The notes under the pieces: generated by a model
What the model was told of the DNA's origin: nothing
The model's database searches: none
The model's input: only the letters and a program-made list of their open reading frames with translations
Translations under genes and position numbers: made by a program
Assembly (NCBI RefSeq): GCF_013282215.1
Contig: NZ_CP048103.1
Location: 434,001 to 498,000, forward strand
Source of the DNA: Kroppenstedtia eburnea
GTDB lineage: Bacteria; Bacillota; Bacilli; Thermoactinomycetales; DSM-45169
DNA length: 64,000 bases
Reading direction: 5' to 3'
Part shown: positions 1-11,283 of the stretch, piece after piece
How positions within the stretch are numbered: the stretch's first letter is position 1
Layout of the letters: each line of letters begins with the position of its first letter

Positions 1-1188
1 CCCCTTTTCCAAGGACCCGGTACCCGGGAAAGCGTCTGGATGAGCCACAGTGATGTGGTGACTGCTCCCCCGCGGGGCTTTCAGGTGGACGGTCGAACCG
101 CTTCCGCCCCGGTGGCGGCGATGAGTGACCCGGACCGTCGGATCCATGCGGTTCAATTTCATCCCGAGGTGCGTCACACACAGCACGGGGATGAAATGAT
201 TCGGAGTTTCCTGTACGAAGTGTGCCGATGTGAGGGAAACTGGAGTATGGAGACTTTCATCGGGGATACGGTGAGAGAACTGCAGGAGAAGATCGGGGAG
301 AAACGGGTCCTCTGCGCCCTGAGCGGTGGAGTGGATTCTTCCGTTGTCGCCGCGCTGATCCATCGTGCCATCGGAGACCAACTCACCTGTGTGTTTGTCG
401 ATCACGGCCTGCTTCGTAAAGGGGAAGCGGACAGCGTCATGGGCACTTTTGCCGACCATTTTCACATGAATGTGGTCAAAGTGGATGCCCGGGAGCGATT
501 CCTGAGCAAATTGAAGGGTGTGACCGACCCCGAGAAGAAACGGAAGATCATCGGCAATGAGTTTATCCGTGTCTTTGAAGAGGAGACGGAGAAGCTGGGT
601 AAACATGATTTTCTGGCACAGGGAACCTTGTATACCGACATTGTGGAATCCGGGACGGAGACGGCACAGACGATCAAGTCCCATCACAATGTGGGTGGTT
701 TGCCGGAAGATATGCAGATGGATCTGGTGGAACCGGTCAACACCCTGTTTAAGGATGAGGTGCGCAAAGTCGGCGAGGAACTGGGGCTTCCCCGGGAAAT
801 CGTCTGGCGCCAACCCTTCCCCGGGCCGGGACTGGGAATTCGTGTGATCGGTGAAGTGACGGAGGAGAAGCTGGAAATCGTCCGGGAATCGGATGCCGTC
901 CTGCGGGATGAAATACAAAAAGCAGGATTGGACAGCGAGATCTGGCAATACTTCACCACCCTCCCGGATTTCAGAAGTGTCGGCGTGATGGGGGATGCCC
1001 GCACCTATGCCTATACGGTCGGCGTCCGGGCGGTCACCTCCATCGACGGCATGACCGCCGATTGGGCCAGAATTCCACACGACATACTCGAGCGGATCTC
1101 CAACCGGATCATCAATGAAGTGGACGGGGTCAACCGGGTGGTGTACGATATCACCTCCAAACCGCCGGCCACCATTGAGTGGGAATAA
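1..1188 (+). CDS. guaA: GMP synthase (glutamine-hydrolysing), 5'-truncated by window edge
   Basis: Converts XMP to GMP using ATP and glutamine in the cytoplasm. The reading frame is open from base 1, so only the last 395 residues are in view. Residues 1-65 are the end of the class I glutamine amidotransferase domain, including FHPEVRHT near residue 53 with the catalytic His and Glu. The ATP-pyrophosphatase domain follows with its P-loop motif SGGVDSS at about 322-342, and the C-terminal dimerisation domain ends in [11 protein letters not shown], as is typical of GuaA. A purine permease starts 31 bp downstream, so the two are probably co-transcribed as a purine salvage/interconversion pair. 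The first ATG in view (position 40) is internal and not the real start. Confidence 0.97.
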   Translation, partial: PLFQGPGTRESVWMSHSDVVTAPPRGFQVDGRTASAPVAAMSDPDRRIHAVQFHPEVRHTQHGDEMIRSFLYEVCRCEGNWSMETFIGDTVRELQEKIGEKRVLCALSGGVDSSVVAALIHRAIGDQLTCVFVDHGLLRKGEADSVMGTFADHFHMNVVKVDARERFLSKLKGVTDPEKKRKIIGNEFIRVFEEETEKLGKHDFLAQGTLYTDIVESGTETAQTIKSHHNVGGLPEDMQMDLVEPVNTLFKDEVRKVGEELGLPREIVWRQPFPGPGLGIRVIGEVTEEKLEIVRESDAVLRDEIQKAGLDSEIWQYFTTLPDFRSVGVMGDARTYAYTVGVRAVTSIDGMTADWARIPHDILERISNRIINEVDGVNRVVYDITSKPPATIEWE

Positions 1189-1219
1189 CCAACTCAATGT
1201 CGGAAGGGGACCCTGACAC

Positions 1220-2548
1220 GTGGACAACGAACCGAATGCCCTGGCCCGTTATTTCCGGTTCGGGCAACATGGCACCAACCTGAAAACCGAAATACTGGCC
1301 GGAATCACCACCTTTTTGACCATGGCATACGTGCTCCTGGTCAACCCTTTCCTCCTCGGGAAAGAGGCGGGGATGGATTTTGGAGCCGTCTTCGTCGCCA
1401 CTGCGGTGGCGGCGGCGATTGGGTCACTCTTGATGGGCCTGTTTGCCAATTACCCGATCGTGCTGGCCCCGGGAATGGGGTTGAATGCATATTTCACTTA
1501 TACAGTGGTCCTCGGGATGAAGGTGCCTTGGCAGACGGCACTGGGTGCGGTCTTTATCTCCGGGCTGATCTTTTTGCTGCTGACGGTGACCAAAGTCCGG
1601 GAGTTGATCATCAACTCGATCCCACCGGTGCTGAAGCATTCGGTGTCGGCGGGAATCGGCCTCTTCATCGCTTTTATCGGGTTGAAAAACGCCGAGCTGA
1701 TCGTTGCCAATAAAGCTACTTACATTTCCCTGAACAGCGATCTGATGCAACCGGAAATTTTGCTGACCATCTTCGGCCTGGTGCTCACCCTGTTCCTGAT
1801 GGTGCGCCGGGTGAAGGGGGCCGTCTTTTTCGGGATGATCGGAACGGCGGTGGTGGGGATGATCACCGGCGTGGTGGAGATCCCCACCCAGTTTTTCTCC
1901 GCGCCGCCGAGTCTGGCTCCCACCTTTCTGAAGATGGATATTGTCGGAGCCTTGGACATGGGCTTTTTCGCCATCATCTTTGCTTTTCTTTTCGTGGATC
2001 TCTTTGACACCGCCGGCACCTTGGTGGGTGTGGCCAACCAGGCCGGTCTGCTGAAAGAGAACCGCTTGCCCCGGGCCGGTCGCGCTCTTACTGCGGACTC
2101 CCTGGCCACCATGTCCGGAGCGGCTTTGGGAACTTCCACCGTCACTTCTTATGTGGAGTCCACTGCCGGTGTGGCCACCGGGGGGCGGACAGGGATGACT
2201 GCCGTCACCGCGGCTGCACTGTTTCTGCTGGCACTCTTCTTTTTCCCGCTGGTGGAAACCTTCGCCTCGGTATCGGCGATCACTTCTCCCGCGCTGATCA
2301 TCGTCGGGGTGTTGATGGCCTCCAGTCTGAAAGAGATTGAGTGGAAAGACCTCTCTGAGGGAGCCCCCGCCTTTCTCACAGTGCTGATGATGCCGCTCAC
2401 CTTCAGTATCGCCACCGGCATTGCCATCGGCTTCATCCTGTATCCCCTGATCAAGATGTTCGCCGGCAAAGCACGACAAGTTCATCCCATTCTGTATGTG
2501 TTGGCTGTGATCTTTATCGCCCGCTTTGTTTTCCTGGGGAGCATCTGA
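1220..2548 (+). CDS. pbuG: NCS2 family guanine/hypoxanthine permease (PbuG/AzgA type)
   Basis: A 442-residue polytopic membrane protein with roughly 12 hydrophobic segments. It has AzgA/PbuG hallmarks: the N-terminal LKTEILAGITTFLTMAYVL region, APGMGLNAYF near residue 85, and DLFDTAGTLVGVANQAG near residue 258. The family imports purine bases by proton symport. The start is GTG at 1220, preceded by GGAAGGGGA at 1202-1210. It lies directly behind guaA and ends at a strong terminator. The exact base specificity (guanine/hypoxanthine or adenine) cannot be read from sequence, so the symbol is by family resemblance. Confidence 0.9.
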   Translation: MDNEPNALARYFRFGQHGTNLKTEILAGITTFLTMAYVLLVNPFLLGKEAGMDFGAVFVATAVAAAIGSLLMGLFANYPIVLAPGMGLNAYFTYTVVLGMKVPWQTALGAVFISGLIFLLLTVTKVRELIINSIPPVLKHSVSAGIGLFIAFIGLKNAELIVANKATYISLNSDLMQPEILLTIFGLVLTLFLMVRRVKGAVFFGMIGTAVVGMITGVVEIPTQFFSAPPSLAPTFLKMDIVGALDMGFFAIIFAFLFVDLFDTAGTLVGVANQAGLLKENRLPRAGRALTADSLATMSGAALGTSTVTSYVESTAGVATGGRTGMTAVTAAALFLLALFFFPLVETFASVSAITSPALIIVGVLMASSLKEIEWKDLSEGAPAFLTVLMMPLTFSIATGIAIGFILYPLIKMFAGKARQVHPILYVLAVIFIARFVFLGSI

Positions 2549-2563
2549 GCCTGATGTGGAGAT

Positions 2564-2592
2564 ACCCGTTTCTTCGGAAACGGGTTTTTTTG
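2564..2592 (+). terminator. Rho-independent terminator after pbuG
   Basis: Perfect 9-bp stem ACCCGTTTC / GAAACGGGT with a TTCG tetraloop, followed by seven or more T residues. It closes the guaA-pbuG unit. Confidence 0.92.
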
Positions 2593-2650
2593 TTTTTCGC
2601 AGCGTCTGGAATGTTTTGCCGGTGGCGGAATTGAATTTATTTATTTACTT

Positions 2651-2690
2651 TTGGGCAATGTTTTAGGTACTATGTATACATAATACATTA
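2651..2690 (+). promoter_or_regulatory. Promoter with palindromic operator of the GntR operon
   Basis: A possible -35 (TTGGGC, 2651-2656) and -10 (TATACA, 2675-2680) lie just upstream of the GntR gene. The perfect palindrome ATGTATACAT (2672-2681) overlaps this -10 and is extended by AATACAT. Short AT-rich palindromes of this kind are typical sites for FCD-type GntR regulators, so autoregulation is a reasonable inference. Confidence 0.5.
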
Positions 2691-2711
2691 GGAAAGAGGT
2701 TGGTTCGTGTA

Positions 2712-3404
2712 ATGCCTGAGCTGGATATCGGTTCGGTGATCAAGAAGGAGACCATGCACCAGGCTGCCTACAAACAGTTAAAACACGCGATTCTCTCCGG
2801 CAAGCTCACTCCCGACCACTTTTACACGGAGACTGATTTTGCCCATGTGTTGAACATCTCACGCACACCGGTCAGGGAGGCCGTCAAGGATCTGATTCAT
2901 GATAACCTGCTTCTATCTGTTCCGCGAAAAGGTCTGAAAGTGAGGGAATTCACGGAATCAGAAGTGGAGCAGATCTTTTTGGTCAGAAAAGCGATTGAGA
3001 GCCAAGTGATCGGCCAACTTTTGAAAACGGTTACAGAAGAGCGGATCTCCTTCCTGGAAAACCTGGTGGAAGATCAGAAGCGGGCGATCGAAACCGATGA
3101 CAGGATCGCTTTCATCAGATTGGATCAGAAATTTCATCATCAGATGATCCGGTTTGTCCATTATGAGCTGATCGAGGAATTGATTATCAAACTTCACAAC
3201 CTGACCCGTCTCATCGGTCATCAGGCAATTAAGAAACAGGGCCGGAGGGAAGAAGTGATCCGCGAACATCAGGAGATTCTTGAATCCCTGAAACGCGGGG
3301 ACAGTGATCAGGCCAAACAAGCGATGGTGACTCATCTGGAAAACACGCAGCAATCTTATCGAATGGTGAAGACCAAATCCGATGATCGGAGGGATTCCAA
3401 GTGA
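2712..3404 (+). CDS. GntR family (FadR/FCD subfamily) transcriptional regulator
   Basis: A 230-residue regulator. The N-terminal winged helix contains the GntR motif ILSGKLTPDHFYTETDFA and SRTPVREAVKDL. The C-terminal all-helical FCD effector domain has the expected metal/effector histidines (FHHQMIRF, REHQEILESL). I chose the ATG at 2712 because the upstream TTG at 2700 abuts the Shine-Dalgarno (AGGAAAGAGG, 2690-2699). It is the first gene of a four-gene operon and overlaps the next by 4 bp (GTGA), which suggests it controls the uptake and breakdown genes that follow. The ligand is unknown. Confidence 0.9.
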   Translation: MPELDIGSVIKKETMHQAAYKQLKHAILSGKLTPDHFYTETDFAHVLNISRTPVREAVKDLIHDNLLLSVPRKGLKVREFTESEVEQIFLVRKAIESQVIGQLLKTVTEERISFLENLVEDQKRAIETDDRIAFIRLDQKFHHQMIRFVHYELIEELIIKLHNLTRLIGHQAIKKQGRREEVIREHQEILESLKRGDSDQAKQAMVTHLENTQQSYRMVKTKSDDRRDSK

Positions 3405-4186
3405 AATACGCGATCTATCAAATGAATATTGCCGTGGGGGATCCGGAGAAAAACCGCAGCAAGGTACGGGCGTGGCTGGACCGGGTGGCCAAGGCGGAGA
3501 AACCTGATGTGGTGGTGTTGCCGGAGATGTGGACCACCGCCTATACCTTGCCGCGTCTGGAGGAGGTGGCGGACCGAAACGGCGAACCCACCCTCCCATT
3601 CTTGCAATCCCTGGCCAAAGAATACGGTGTTCACATGATTGGCGGATCGGTTGCCAACAATAAAGGACAAGGTTTTTACAACACGGCCTTTGTCGTGGAT
3701 CGCAACGGGACGCTGATCCATCAGTATGACAAGATTCATCTGGTTCCGATGCTGGATGAACCACGGTACTTAAAGGGAGGTGAGAAGGGGGTCGAGGTAT
3801 TCGAGCTGGATGGAGTGAAGATGGGCCTGATCATCTGTTATGACTTGCGCTTTCCGGAGCTGGCGAGAAAGCTGGCCCTGGAGGGGGTGGAAGTTCTTCA
3901 TGTCGTTGCCGAATGGCCGACTGCAAGATTGGATCATTGGAAAACCCTGCAGGTGGCCCGGGCGATTGAAAACCAGATGTTCGTCGTCTCCTGCAATTCC
4001 GTCGGTTTGCAGGACGGGGTTGAATTTGCCGGAACTTCAATGATCATCGACCCATGGGGAAATGTGATGGAAGCGGGTGGCGATGATCGGGAGGAGACAC
4101 TGACAGGGGAGCTTTCCCTGGAGTTGGTTTCCAAGGTGAGAAAAGATGTTCCCGTATTTGACAGCAGGATGCCCGAACTCTACTGA
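3401..4186 (+). CDS. Carbon-nitrogen hydrolase (nitrilase superfamily amidase)
   Basis: A 261-residue enzyme covering the whole nitrilase fold. The catalytic triad is visible: Glu in VVLPEMWTTAY (near residue 42), Lys in YDKIHLVPM (near 112) and Cys in IICYDLRFPE (near 147). It resembles omega-amidase-like members (YafV/MtnU type) that hydrolyse small amides. GTG start at 3401 overlaps the stop of the GntR gene. The operon context, with a DUF2848 protein and a transporter, suggests catabolism of an imported amide or carbamoyl compound, but the substrate cannot be named from sequence. Confidence 0.88.
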   Translation: MKYAIYQMNIAVGDPEKNRSKVRAWLDRVAKAEKPDVVVLPEMWTTAYTLPRLEEVADRNGEPTLPFLQSLAKEYGVHMIGGSVANNKGQGFYNTAFVVDRNGTLIHQYDKIHLVPMLDEPRYLKGGEKGVEVFELDGVKMGLIICYDLRFPELARKLALEGVEVLHVVAEWPTARLDHWKTLQVARAIENQMFVVSCNSVGLQDGVEFAGTSMIIDPWGNVMEAGGDDREETLTGELSLELVSKVRKDVPVFDSRMPELY

Positions 4187-4211
4187 ACACAATGATTTGG
4201 AGGCTGTTCAA

Positions 4212-4901
4212 TTGGAAAACAAATTGATTCTCAACATACAAGGAACCGACGAAACCATCGAGCTGATTGTAAATCGTGTGTTCAACGCCGGTTATGCCGG
4301 AAGCGATCAGGAAAAGGTTCAGGAACATATCGATGAGCTGGCGGAACTGGGGGTTCCCGTCCCCACAACCACCCCCACTCTGTATCCGATTGCCGACTAT
4401 TTGCCGACGACCACGGATCGGATTCAGGTACAGCATCAGGAAACGAGCGGGGAGATCGAATATGTTCTCATCCGGGCCAAGGGGGAATGGTTTGTCACGG
4501 TGGGGAGCGATCATACCGACCGGAAGTTGGAGACCTTCAGCGTACCGATGTCCAAACAAGCTTATCCCAATATCATCGCTGAAGATGTTTGGCGCTTGGA
4601 AGATGTGAAAGATCACTGGGAGCGGCTGGAACTGGAGTGTTGGGTGACTGCCGAGGGTGAACGGCAACTGTATCAAAAAGGAAGTTGTGCAGACTTGATG
4701 ACTCCGGGGCAATGGAAAGATATTTTTGAACAGATGAATGTGGCGGACGAGGGGAATCTGTTTTTCTCCGCTACGATCAACACCGTGGCCAAGTCGCTGA
4801 CATTTGCGGAGAAATATGAATTTGAAATGCGGGATCCGGTGCTGAACCGGGTGATCAAGCATCAATACCGGGTGGACATGCTGTCTGCACCGATTGAATG
4901 A
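4212..4901 (+). CDS. DUF2848 family protein
   Basis: A 229-residue cytoplasmic protein. I recognise the DUF2848 pattern: an internal GYAGSDQEKVQEHIDELAEL block, then SGEIEYVLIRAKGEWFVTVG and GSDHTDRKLE, the last with likely metal-binding Asp/His. The family is uncharacterised; a distant resemblance to fumarylacetoacetate-hydrolase-like folds is possible but not shown here. A longer in-frame start at 4146 would run deep into the amidase gene. The TTG at 4212 is preceded by TTGGAGG at 4197-4203 with 8-nt spacing, so I place the start there. It sits between amidase and transporter and probably acts on the same compound. Confidence 0.8.
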   Translation: MENKLILNIQGTDETIELIVNRVFNAGYAGSDQEKVQEHIDELAELGVPVPTTTPTLYPIADYLPTTTDRIQVQHQETSGEIEYVLIRAKGEWFVTVGSDHTDRKLETFSVPMSKQAYPNIIAEDVWRLEDVKDHWERLELECWVTAEGERQLYQKGSCADLMTPGQWKDIFEQMNVADEGNLFFSATINTVAKSLTFAEKYEFEMRDPVLNRVIKHQYRVDMLSAPIE

Positions 4902-4929
4902 ATCCTGCAGCAAGATTGGAGGGCCGGAC

Positions 4930-6153
4930 ATGAATCAACTGAATACCTCATCCGGGTCGGTAACCAAAGCGAATAAGCGGTTGATGTGGGGAGCCGTTTT
5001 CCTGATGGCGACCTCTTCCATCGGTCCGGCTTTTTTGACGCAAACGGCTGTGTTCACGGAACAATTTGCAGCCAATTTCGCCTTTGCCATCTTGGCCTCG
5101 GTCATTATTGATATCGGGGCCCAGCTGAACATATGGCGGATCATCACCGTTTCAGGGAAACGGGGGCAGGATGTGGCCAATATGGTCCTCCCTGGACTTG
5201 GCTCGGTGATCGCCGTTTTGATCGTTTTCGGGGGACTGGCCTTTAATATCGGAAATGTGGCCGGTGCAGGACTGGGGCTCAATGTTCTCTTCGGGATCTC
5301 GCCGGTTGTCGGCGCAGTGATTACGGGAATTCTCGCCATTATTATATTCAGTTTGAAAGACGCGGGAAAAGCGATGGATCTGGTGGCCCAGGCACTGGGG
5401 ATTCTCATGCTGGTGATGGTCGGTTATGTCATGTTCACCACTCATCCGCCGGCGGGTGACGCCCTGGTGAAGTCGATCCTCCCTGACGATTATGGCGTAT
5501 TGCTGTTACCGATGATTACGCTTGTCGGGGGGTCCGTCGGAGGGTATATCACCTTTGCGGGGGGGCATCGTCTGGTAGATGCCGGAGTCACCGGCAAGGA
5601 GAATGTTTCCTTCGTCAGCAAAGCGGCCAACCTCGGAGTTTTGACGACGGGCGTGATGCGTGTCTTTCTGTTCCTGGCCGTACTGGGTGTGATCTCAGCG
5701 GGATATTCGCTGGATCCGGGGAATCCACCTGCCTCAGTCTTTCAGATTGCACTGGGGGATGTGGGCTATAAAATCTTCGGGATCGTTCTTTTTTCAGCGG
5801 CGATGACCTCGGTGATCGGATGTGCTTATACAAGTGTCTCCTTTTTGCGGTCCTTTCATCGATCTGTTGAGAAGTACAACAATTGGATTATCATCGCTTT
5901 CATTGCCTTTTCCACGCTGATTTTCGCAGTTGTCGGAAAACCGGTGAACATTTTGGTCATCGCGGGATCTTTGAACGGTTTGATCCTTCCGCTGACACTG
6001 GGGTCGATCCTGTTGGCATCCAGGAAGCGAAAGATTGTCGGTGATTACCATCACCCGACTTGGATGATTCTGTTTGGGTTCCTCGCCGTGGTGGTCACGT
6101 TGATCGCCAGCTGGTACTCCTTGCAGGGAATCGCTGATCTGTGGAACAAATAA
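4930..6153 (+). CDS. Divergent NRAMP-superfamily membrane transporter (YcsG-like)
   Basis: A 407-residue protein with about 11 membrane segments and the general NRAMP layout. ATG at 4930 follows TTGGAGGG by 6 nt; an upstream in-frame ATG at 4894 overlaps the DUF2848 gene and is less likely. The metal-binding motifs of true NRAMP metal transporters are absent. The TM1 region reads SIGPAFLTQT rather than a DPxN motif, and the TM6 region reads GGYITFAGGHR rather than MPH. This matches the YcsG-type branch, which in Bacillus neighbours the 5-oxoprolinase genes. I infer an organic solute rather than a metal as cargo. Last gene of the operon. Confidence 0.78.
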   Translation: MNQLNTSSGSVTKANKRLMWGAVFLMATSSIGPAFLTQTAVFTEQFAANFAFAILASVIIDIGAQLNIWRIITVSGKRGQDVANMVLPGLGSVIAVLIVFGGLAFNIGNVAGAGLGLNVLFGISPVVGAVITGILAIIIFSLKDAGKAMDLVAQALGILMLVMVGYVMFTTHPPAGDALVKSILPDDYGVLLLPMITLVGGSVGGYITFAGGHRLVDAGVTGKENVSFVSKAANLGVLTTGVMRVFLFLAVLGVISAGYSLDPGNPPASVFQIALGDVGYKIFGIVLFSAAMTSVIGCAYTSVSFLRSFHRSVEKYNNWIIIAFIAFSTLIFAVVGKPVNILVIAGSLNGLILPLTLGSILLASRKRKIVGDYHHPTWMILFGFLAVVVTLIASWYSLQGIADLWNK

Positions 6154-6184
6154 TCTTCAAATGGATATCCGCTGAGTTTGAGAG

Positions 6185-6206
6185 GGAGCCGATCGGCTCC
6201 TTTTTT
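6185..6206 (+). terminator. Terminator of the GntR operon
   Basis: GGAGCC GATC GGCTCC hairpin followed by TTTTTT. Confidence 0.88.
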
Positions 6207-6281
6207 CATGGTTTTCACATGCATAAAGGCATCCCGGTTCGAGTGAAACTAATCCTATGATTATTGCCTTCCCGGGAGGTC

Positions 6282-7520
6282 ATGCCATTGATACGGAAGG
6301 GCCGAGCACTGGTGCTCATGCTTTTGTTGATGATCGGCACGGTTTTGCCCGGATGGGTATTCCCGTCTTTTGGTCTTTCGCAAAGGGTCCACGGCAGTGA
6401 GCCCGAGGCCCAGGTGCAGATCCGGCATTTGATCGAGGAAAAGCAGAATGCTGTCAACCAAAGAGAGCGGGAACGCTTTTTACGCCTGCTCCATCCGGAC
6501 ATGAAAACCTATATTCAGGAGCAGAAACGTTGGTTCGATGATACGGTGCAGTGGATAGACCCCGGTTCCTACCGTTTGCGGGTGATCTCCATGATTCCGT
6601 GGGCGGAGCATCAGATCCGGGTATGGATGGAGCAGTGTTACACCCGGAAAGGGAAAAGATTCACCCTCAAGTACCCCGTCCTGTTTCAGGAGACGGCCGC
6701 AGGATGGAGGGATGCTGATTTTCCCCTTCACCACCTCACCCGTGGCGATGTCACCGTTCGCTATTCGGACACCGGCCTGGCCGAACAGGCGGCCATCGCC
6801 CTGGAGACGGGACATAAAGCGATTCAGGAATTGAAACGAAAAATGGGCTGGATGCCGAAGCGTCCGGTGGAGGTGAAAATCTACCATCGACCGGAGTGGT
6901 TTCGGCAGTCGGTCAAACTCTCGCTGCCCCGATGGGCGGGAGGCTGGCATGAGGCGGGAGAATCCATCAAGCTGATCGGGGCCCGTGGAGTTGAGGACCG
7001 GCAGCTGGTCTCCTCCGGGATTGTTCATGAAGTGACCCATCTGATGGTGAGTGAAATGACCGGGGATAATGCCGCCTACTGGTTGCAGGAAGGGGCCGCG
7101 GAATATTTTCAGTCTCATTTGTTACCGGGGTTGCACAGCCGGGAGGAATCGAGTGGAGAACGTCCCCGCTGGTCCTTGTCCCAACTGAAGAAAGCCAATC
7201 TGGAACAGATGGGAGAGAAGGAGGCTGCCGCCTATTACACCCAGTGTTATCAACTGTTCCGTTTTTTGATGGAAACCTACGGGGAGGAAAAAGTGAAGCG
7301 TCTGTTTTCCGTGCTGCAACTGAGCCCGGAGGAAGACCGGGACATTGTGGGCAAGCTTTCTTTGACCAACCGACGGACCGAGGCCGCCCTGAAAAAAGTG
7401 TTGGGAAAATCGCTGAAGGAATTGGAAAAGGACTGGCTTCAGCATCTTAAAAAGGAGAAAAGAAAGGATTCCCCCCATCCGCCGGATCAAAAGATGGATC
7501 CCTTCACCTGGTCCTTTTGA
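6282..7520 (+). CDS. Secreted peptidase MA-like (HExxH) protein
   Basis: About 412 residues. An N-terminal signal peptide (positively charged IRKGR, then a leucine-rich core) is followed by a region of unknown fold. A gluzincin-like catalytic module then shows HEVTH at 7025-7039 and, about 20 residues later, WLQEGAAEYF supplying the third zinc ligand (Glu). This is the peptidase MA pattern. The C-terminus is lysine- and proline-rich. The Shine-Dalgarno GGGAGGT lies only 1-2 nt from ATG 6282, so TTG at 6288, spaced 7 nt, may be the true start. It is probably cell-surface or secreted. The substrate is unknown. Confidence 0.8.
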   Translation: MPLIRKGRALVLMLLLMIGTVLPGWVFPSFGLSQRVHGSEPEAQVQIRHLIEEKQNAVNQRERERFLRLLHPDMKTYIQEQKRWFDDTVQWIDPGSYRLRVISMIPWAEHQIRVWMEQCYTRKGKRFTLKYPVLFQETAAGWRDADFPLHHLTRGDVTVRYSDTGLAEQAAIALETGHKAIQELKRKMGWMPKRPVEVKIYHRPEWFRQSVKLSLPRWAGGWHEAGESIKLIGARGVEDRQLVSSGIVHEVTHLMVSEMTGDNAAYWLQEGAAEYFQSHLLPGLHSREESSGERPRWSLSQLKKANLEQMGEKEAAAYYTQCYQLFRFLMETYGEEKVKRLFSVLQLSPEEDRDIVGKLSLTNRRTEAALKKVLGKSLKELEKDWLQHLKKEKRKDSPHPPDQKMDPFTWSF

Positions 7521-7770
7521 AACCACTCTCCTCTTCAGGATCAATCCTCCTTTCGGAAGGGAACGCCTCTTCCACCAAGATGGGAGAGGATGTTTCACGA
7601 CCGTCGGGAGGGTCGATTGACTGCAGGCGGACCCATTCGATTGGGTGGATGAAGGAAAAAAGGCCAAAACCGGTGATTCCCGAGCCTTGAGTGGACTCAG
7701 GGGACCGTGCCCCGATGTATGGAATGGTTCACTGTGTCGACAGTTTCGGATTTAAGTCACCAAAAAAGGT
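7521..7770. other. Intergenic stretch upstream of the rRNA promoters
   Basis: I see no convincing gene, T-box or riboswitch here. A small hairpin (TCCTCCTTTCGGAAGGGA) lies near 7546 and may serve as a weak terminator for the peptidase gene. Confidence 0.4.
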
Positions 7771-7771
7771 G

Positions 7772-7919
7772 TTGACGAAGGAAGGAGTTCGTGGTAAATT
7801 AATATCTGTCGCCGCAAGATCGGCCTGACCGGCCGGATCCGAGGAGACACGAGTAAAAATAAAAAAGCTGTTGACAGGAACGACGGAGCATGATAAGATA
7901 GTTCTTGTCGCCGCAAGAG
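7772..7919 (+). promoter_or_regulatory. Tandem rRNA promoters P1 and P2
   Basis: P1: TTGACG (7772-7777), 17-nt spacer, TAAATT (7795-7800). P2: TTGACA (7871-7876), 17-nt spacer, TAAGAT (7894-7899). The same 12-mer GTCGCCGCAAGA follows both -10 boxes at the same distance (7808-7819 and 7907-7918). This suggests that one promoter unit arose by duplication of the other and that the 12-mer covers the transcription start. Confidence 0.8.
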
Positions 7920-8017
7920 AGGCGCTCGCCTCGCCGAGCGGCAGAAACAGCGAGATCGAGCGTTCCTTGAAAACTGAAGAGCGAAAGAACGACCCTGTCA
8001 TAAATGAGCAATCAACT

Positions 8018-9642
<1,625 letters not shown>

Positions 9643-9724
9643 ACGGAGTATCTTCGGATACACAAACGATAAGACAGGGTTGTTCAATCGCTCTTTGGTT
9701 TTCAGGGAATGCTTGAATGGATGA

Positions 9725-9801
<77 letters not shown>

Positions 9802-9803
9802 TA

Positions 9804-9898
9804 ATGGAAGTTGGATGTAGGATGTTGGAAGTTAGAAATGGAAATCGGCTCCACCGATTTCATCGATTCCAACCTCTTACTTCTTATCTCCAACCTCT
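9804..9898 (+). repeat. Heptamer-repeat hairpin in the tRNA-Ile/tRNA-Ala spacer
   Basis: Left arm GGAAGTT GGATGTA GGATGTT GGAAGTT. The right arm contains TTCC AACCTCT TACTTCT TATCTCC AACCTC. The inner stem is GAAATCGG/CCGATTTC. It has the same architecture as the 16S V1 insert and the arms of the 23S intervening sequence, but no reading frame. Confidence 0.8.
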
Positions 9899-9909
9899 AT
9901 CCCTGTTAT

Positions 9910-9985
9910 GGGGCTGTAGCTCAGCTGGGAGAGCGCCTGCCTTGCAAGCAGGAGGTCAGCGGTTCGATCCCGCTCAGCTCCACCA
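9910..9985 (+). tRNA. tRNA-Ala (TGC anticodon)
   Basis: 76 nt with the CCA end encoded. Anticodon loop CTTGCAA (TGC). Acceptor GGGGCTG/CAGCTCC and the T-arm are intact. Confidence 0.97.
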
Positions 9986-11167
9986 CGGTCGAATGACCGT
10001 GCAAGATGCACCTTGAAAACCGGATACAGAAGAGAGCCAAGAAAGATTTCACCGAAGCAACTGAGGAGAAGTTAGAAAGGGCACACGGTGGATGCCTTGG
10101 CGCCAGGAGCCGATGAAGGACGGGGCGAACACCGATATGCCCCGGGGAGCCGTAAGCAGGCTTTGATCCGGGGATTTCCGAATGGGGCAACCCACCGGCG
10201 GCGAACCGCCGGTACTCCTGCCTGAATCCATAGGGCAGTGAGAGGCAGACCGGGGGAACTGAAACATCTTAGTACCCCGAGGAAGAGAAAGAAACCTCGA
10301 TTCCCCGAGTAGCGGCGAGCGAAACGGGAGAAGCCCAAACCGAAGGGAATTCCCTTCGGGGTTGTGGGGCGTCCTGTATGGAGTCAGAAAAGCGAAGCGT
10401 AGGCGAAGTGGCCTGGAACGGCCCGCCAGAGACGGTAACAGCCCGGTAGCCGAAACGCTTTGCTCTCCGGGACGGACCCCGAGTACCACGGGACACGTGA
10501 AACCCCGTGGGAATCCGGGAGGACCACCTCCCAAGGCTAAATACTCCCTGGCGACCGATAGTGAACCAGTACCGTGAGGGAAAGGTGAAAAGCACCCCGG
10601 GAGGGGAGTGAAAGAGAACCTGAAACCGTGTGCTTACAAGCAGTCGGAGCCCTCTTGAAGGGTGACGGCGTGCCTTTTGTAGAATGAACCGGCGAGTGAC
10701 GACGGCCTGCAAGGTTAAGGCGAGAAGCCGGAGCCGCAGCGAAAGCGAGTCTGAACAGGGCGTTTAGAGTAGGTCGTCGTCGACCCGAAACCGGGTGATC
10801 TACCCATGTCCAGGGTGAAGTTGAGGTAACACTCAATGGAGGCCCGAACCCACCGATGTTGAAAAATCGGGGGATGAGGTGTGGGTAGGGGGTGAAATGC
10901 CAATCGAACCCGGAGATAGCTGGTTCTCCCCGAAATAGCTTTAGGGCTAGCCTCGGAACCGGAGTCGCGGAGGTAGAGCACTGATTGGGCTAGGGGGCCT
11001 GTCAAGGGTTACCGAACTCAGTCAAACTCCGAATGCCGCAGACTCATCATCCGGGAGTCAGACTGCGGGTGCTAAGATTCGTAGTCGAAAGGGAAACAGC
11101 CCGGACCACCAGCTAAGGTCCCCAAGTGCGTGTTAAGTGGGAAAGGATGTGGAGTTGCTCAGACAAC

Positions 11168-11201
<34 letters not shown>

Positions 11202-11283
11202 GGAGTGCGTAATAGCTCACTGGTCCAGGGGACTCTGCGCCGAAAATGTAACGGGGCTAAACACGCCACCGAAGCTGTGGACG

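Noticed and set aside
4930-6153. Manganese/iron NRAMP transporter
   Set aside because: The TM1 DPxN and TM6 MPH metal-binding motifs are absent, so I kept only the superfamily assignment.
7521-7770. T-box or riboswitch upstream of the rRNA operon
   Set aside because: GGGTGG occurs, but there is no T-box core, no antiterminator pairing and no downstream synthetase or transporter gene.
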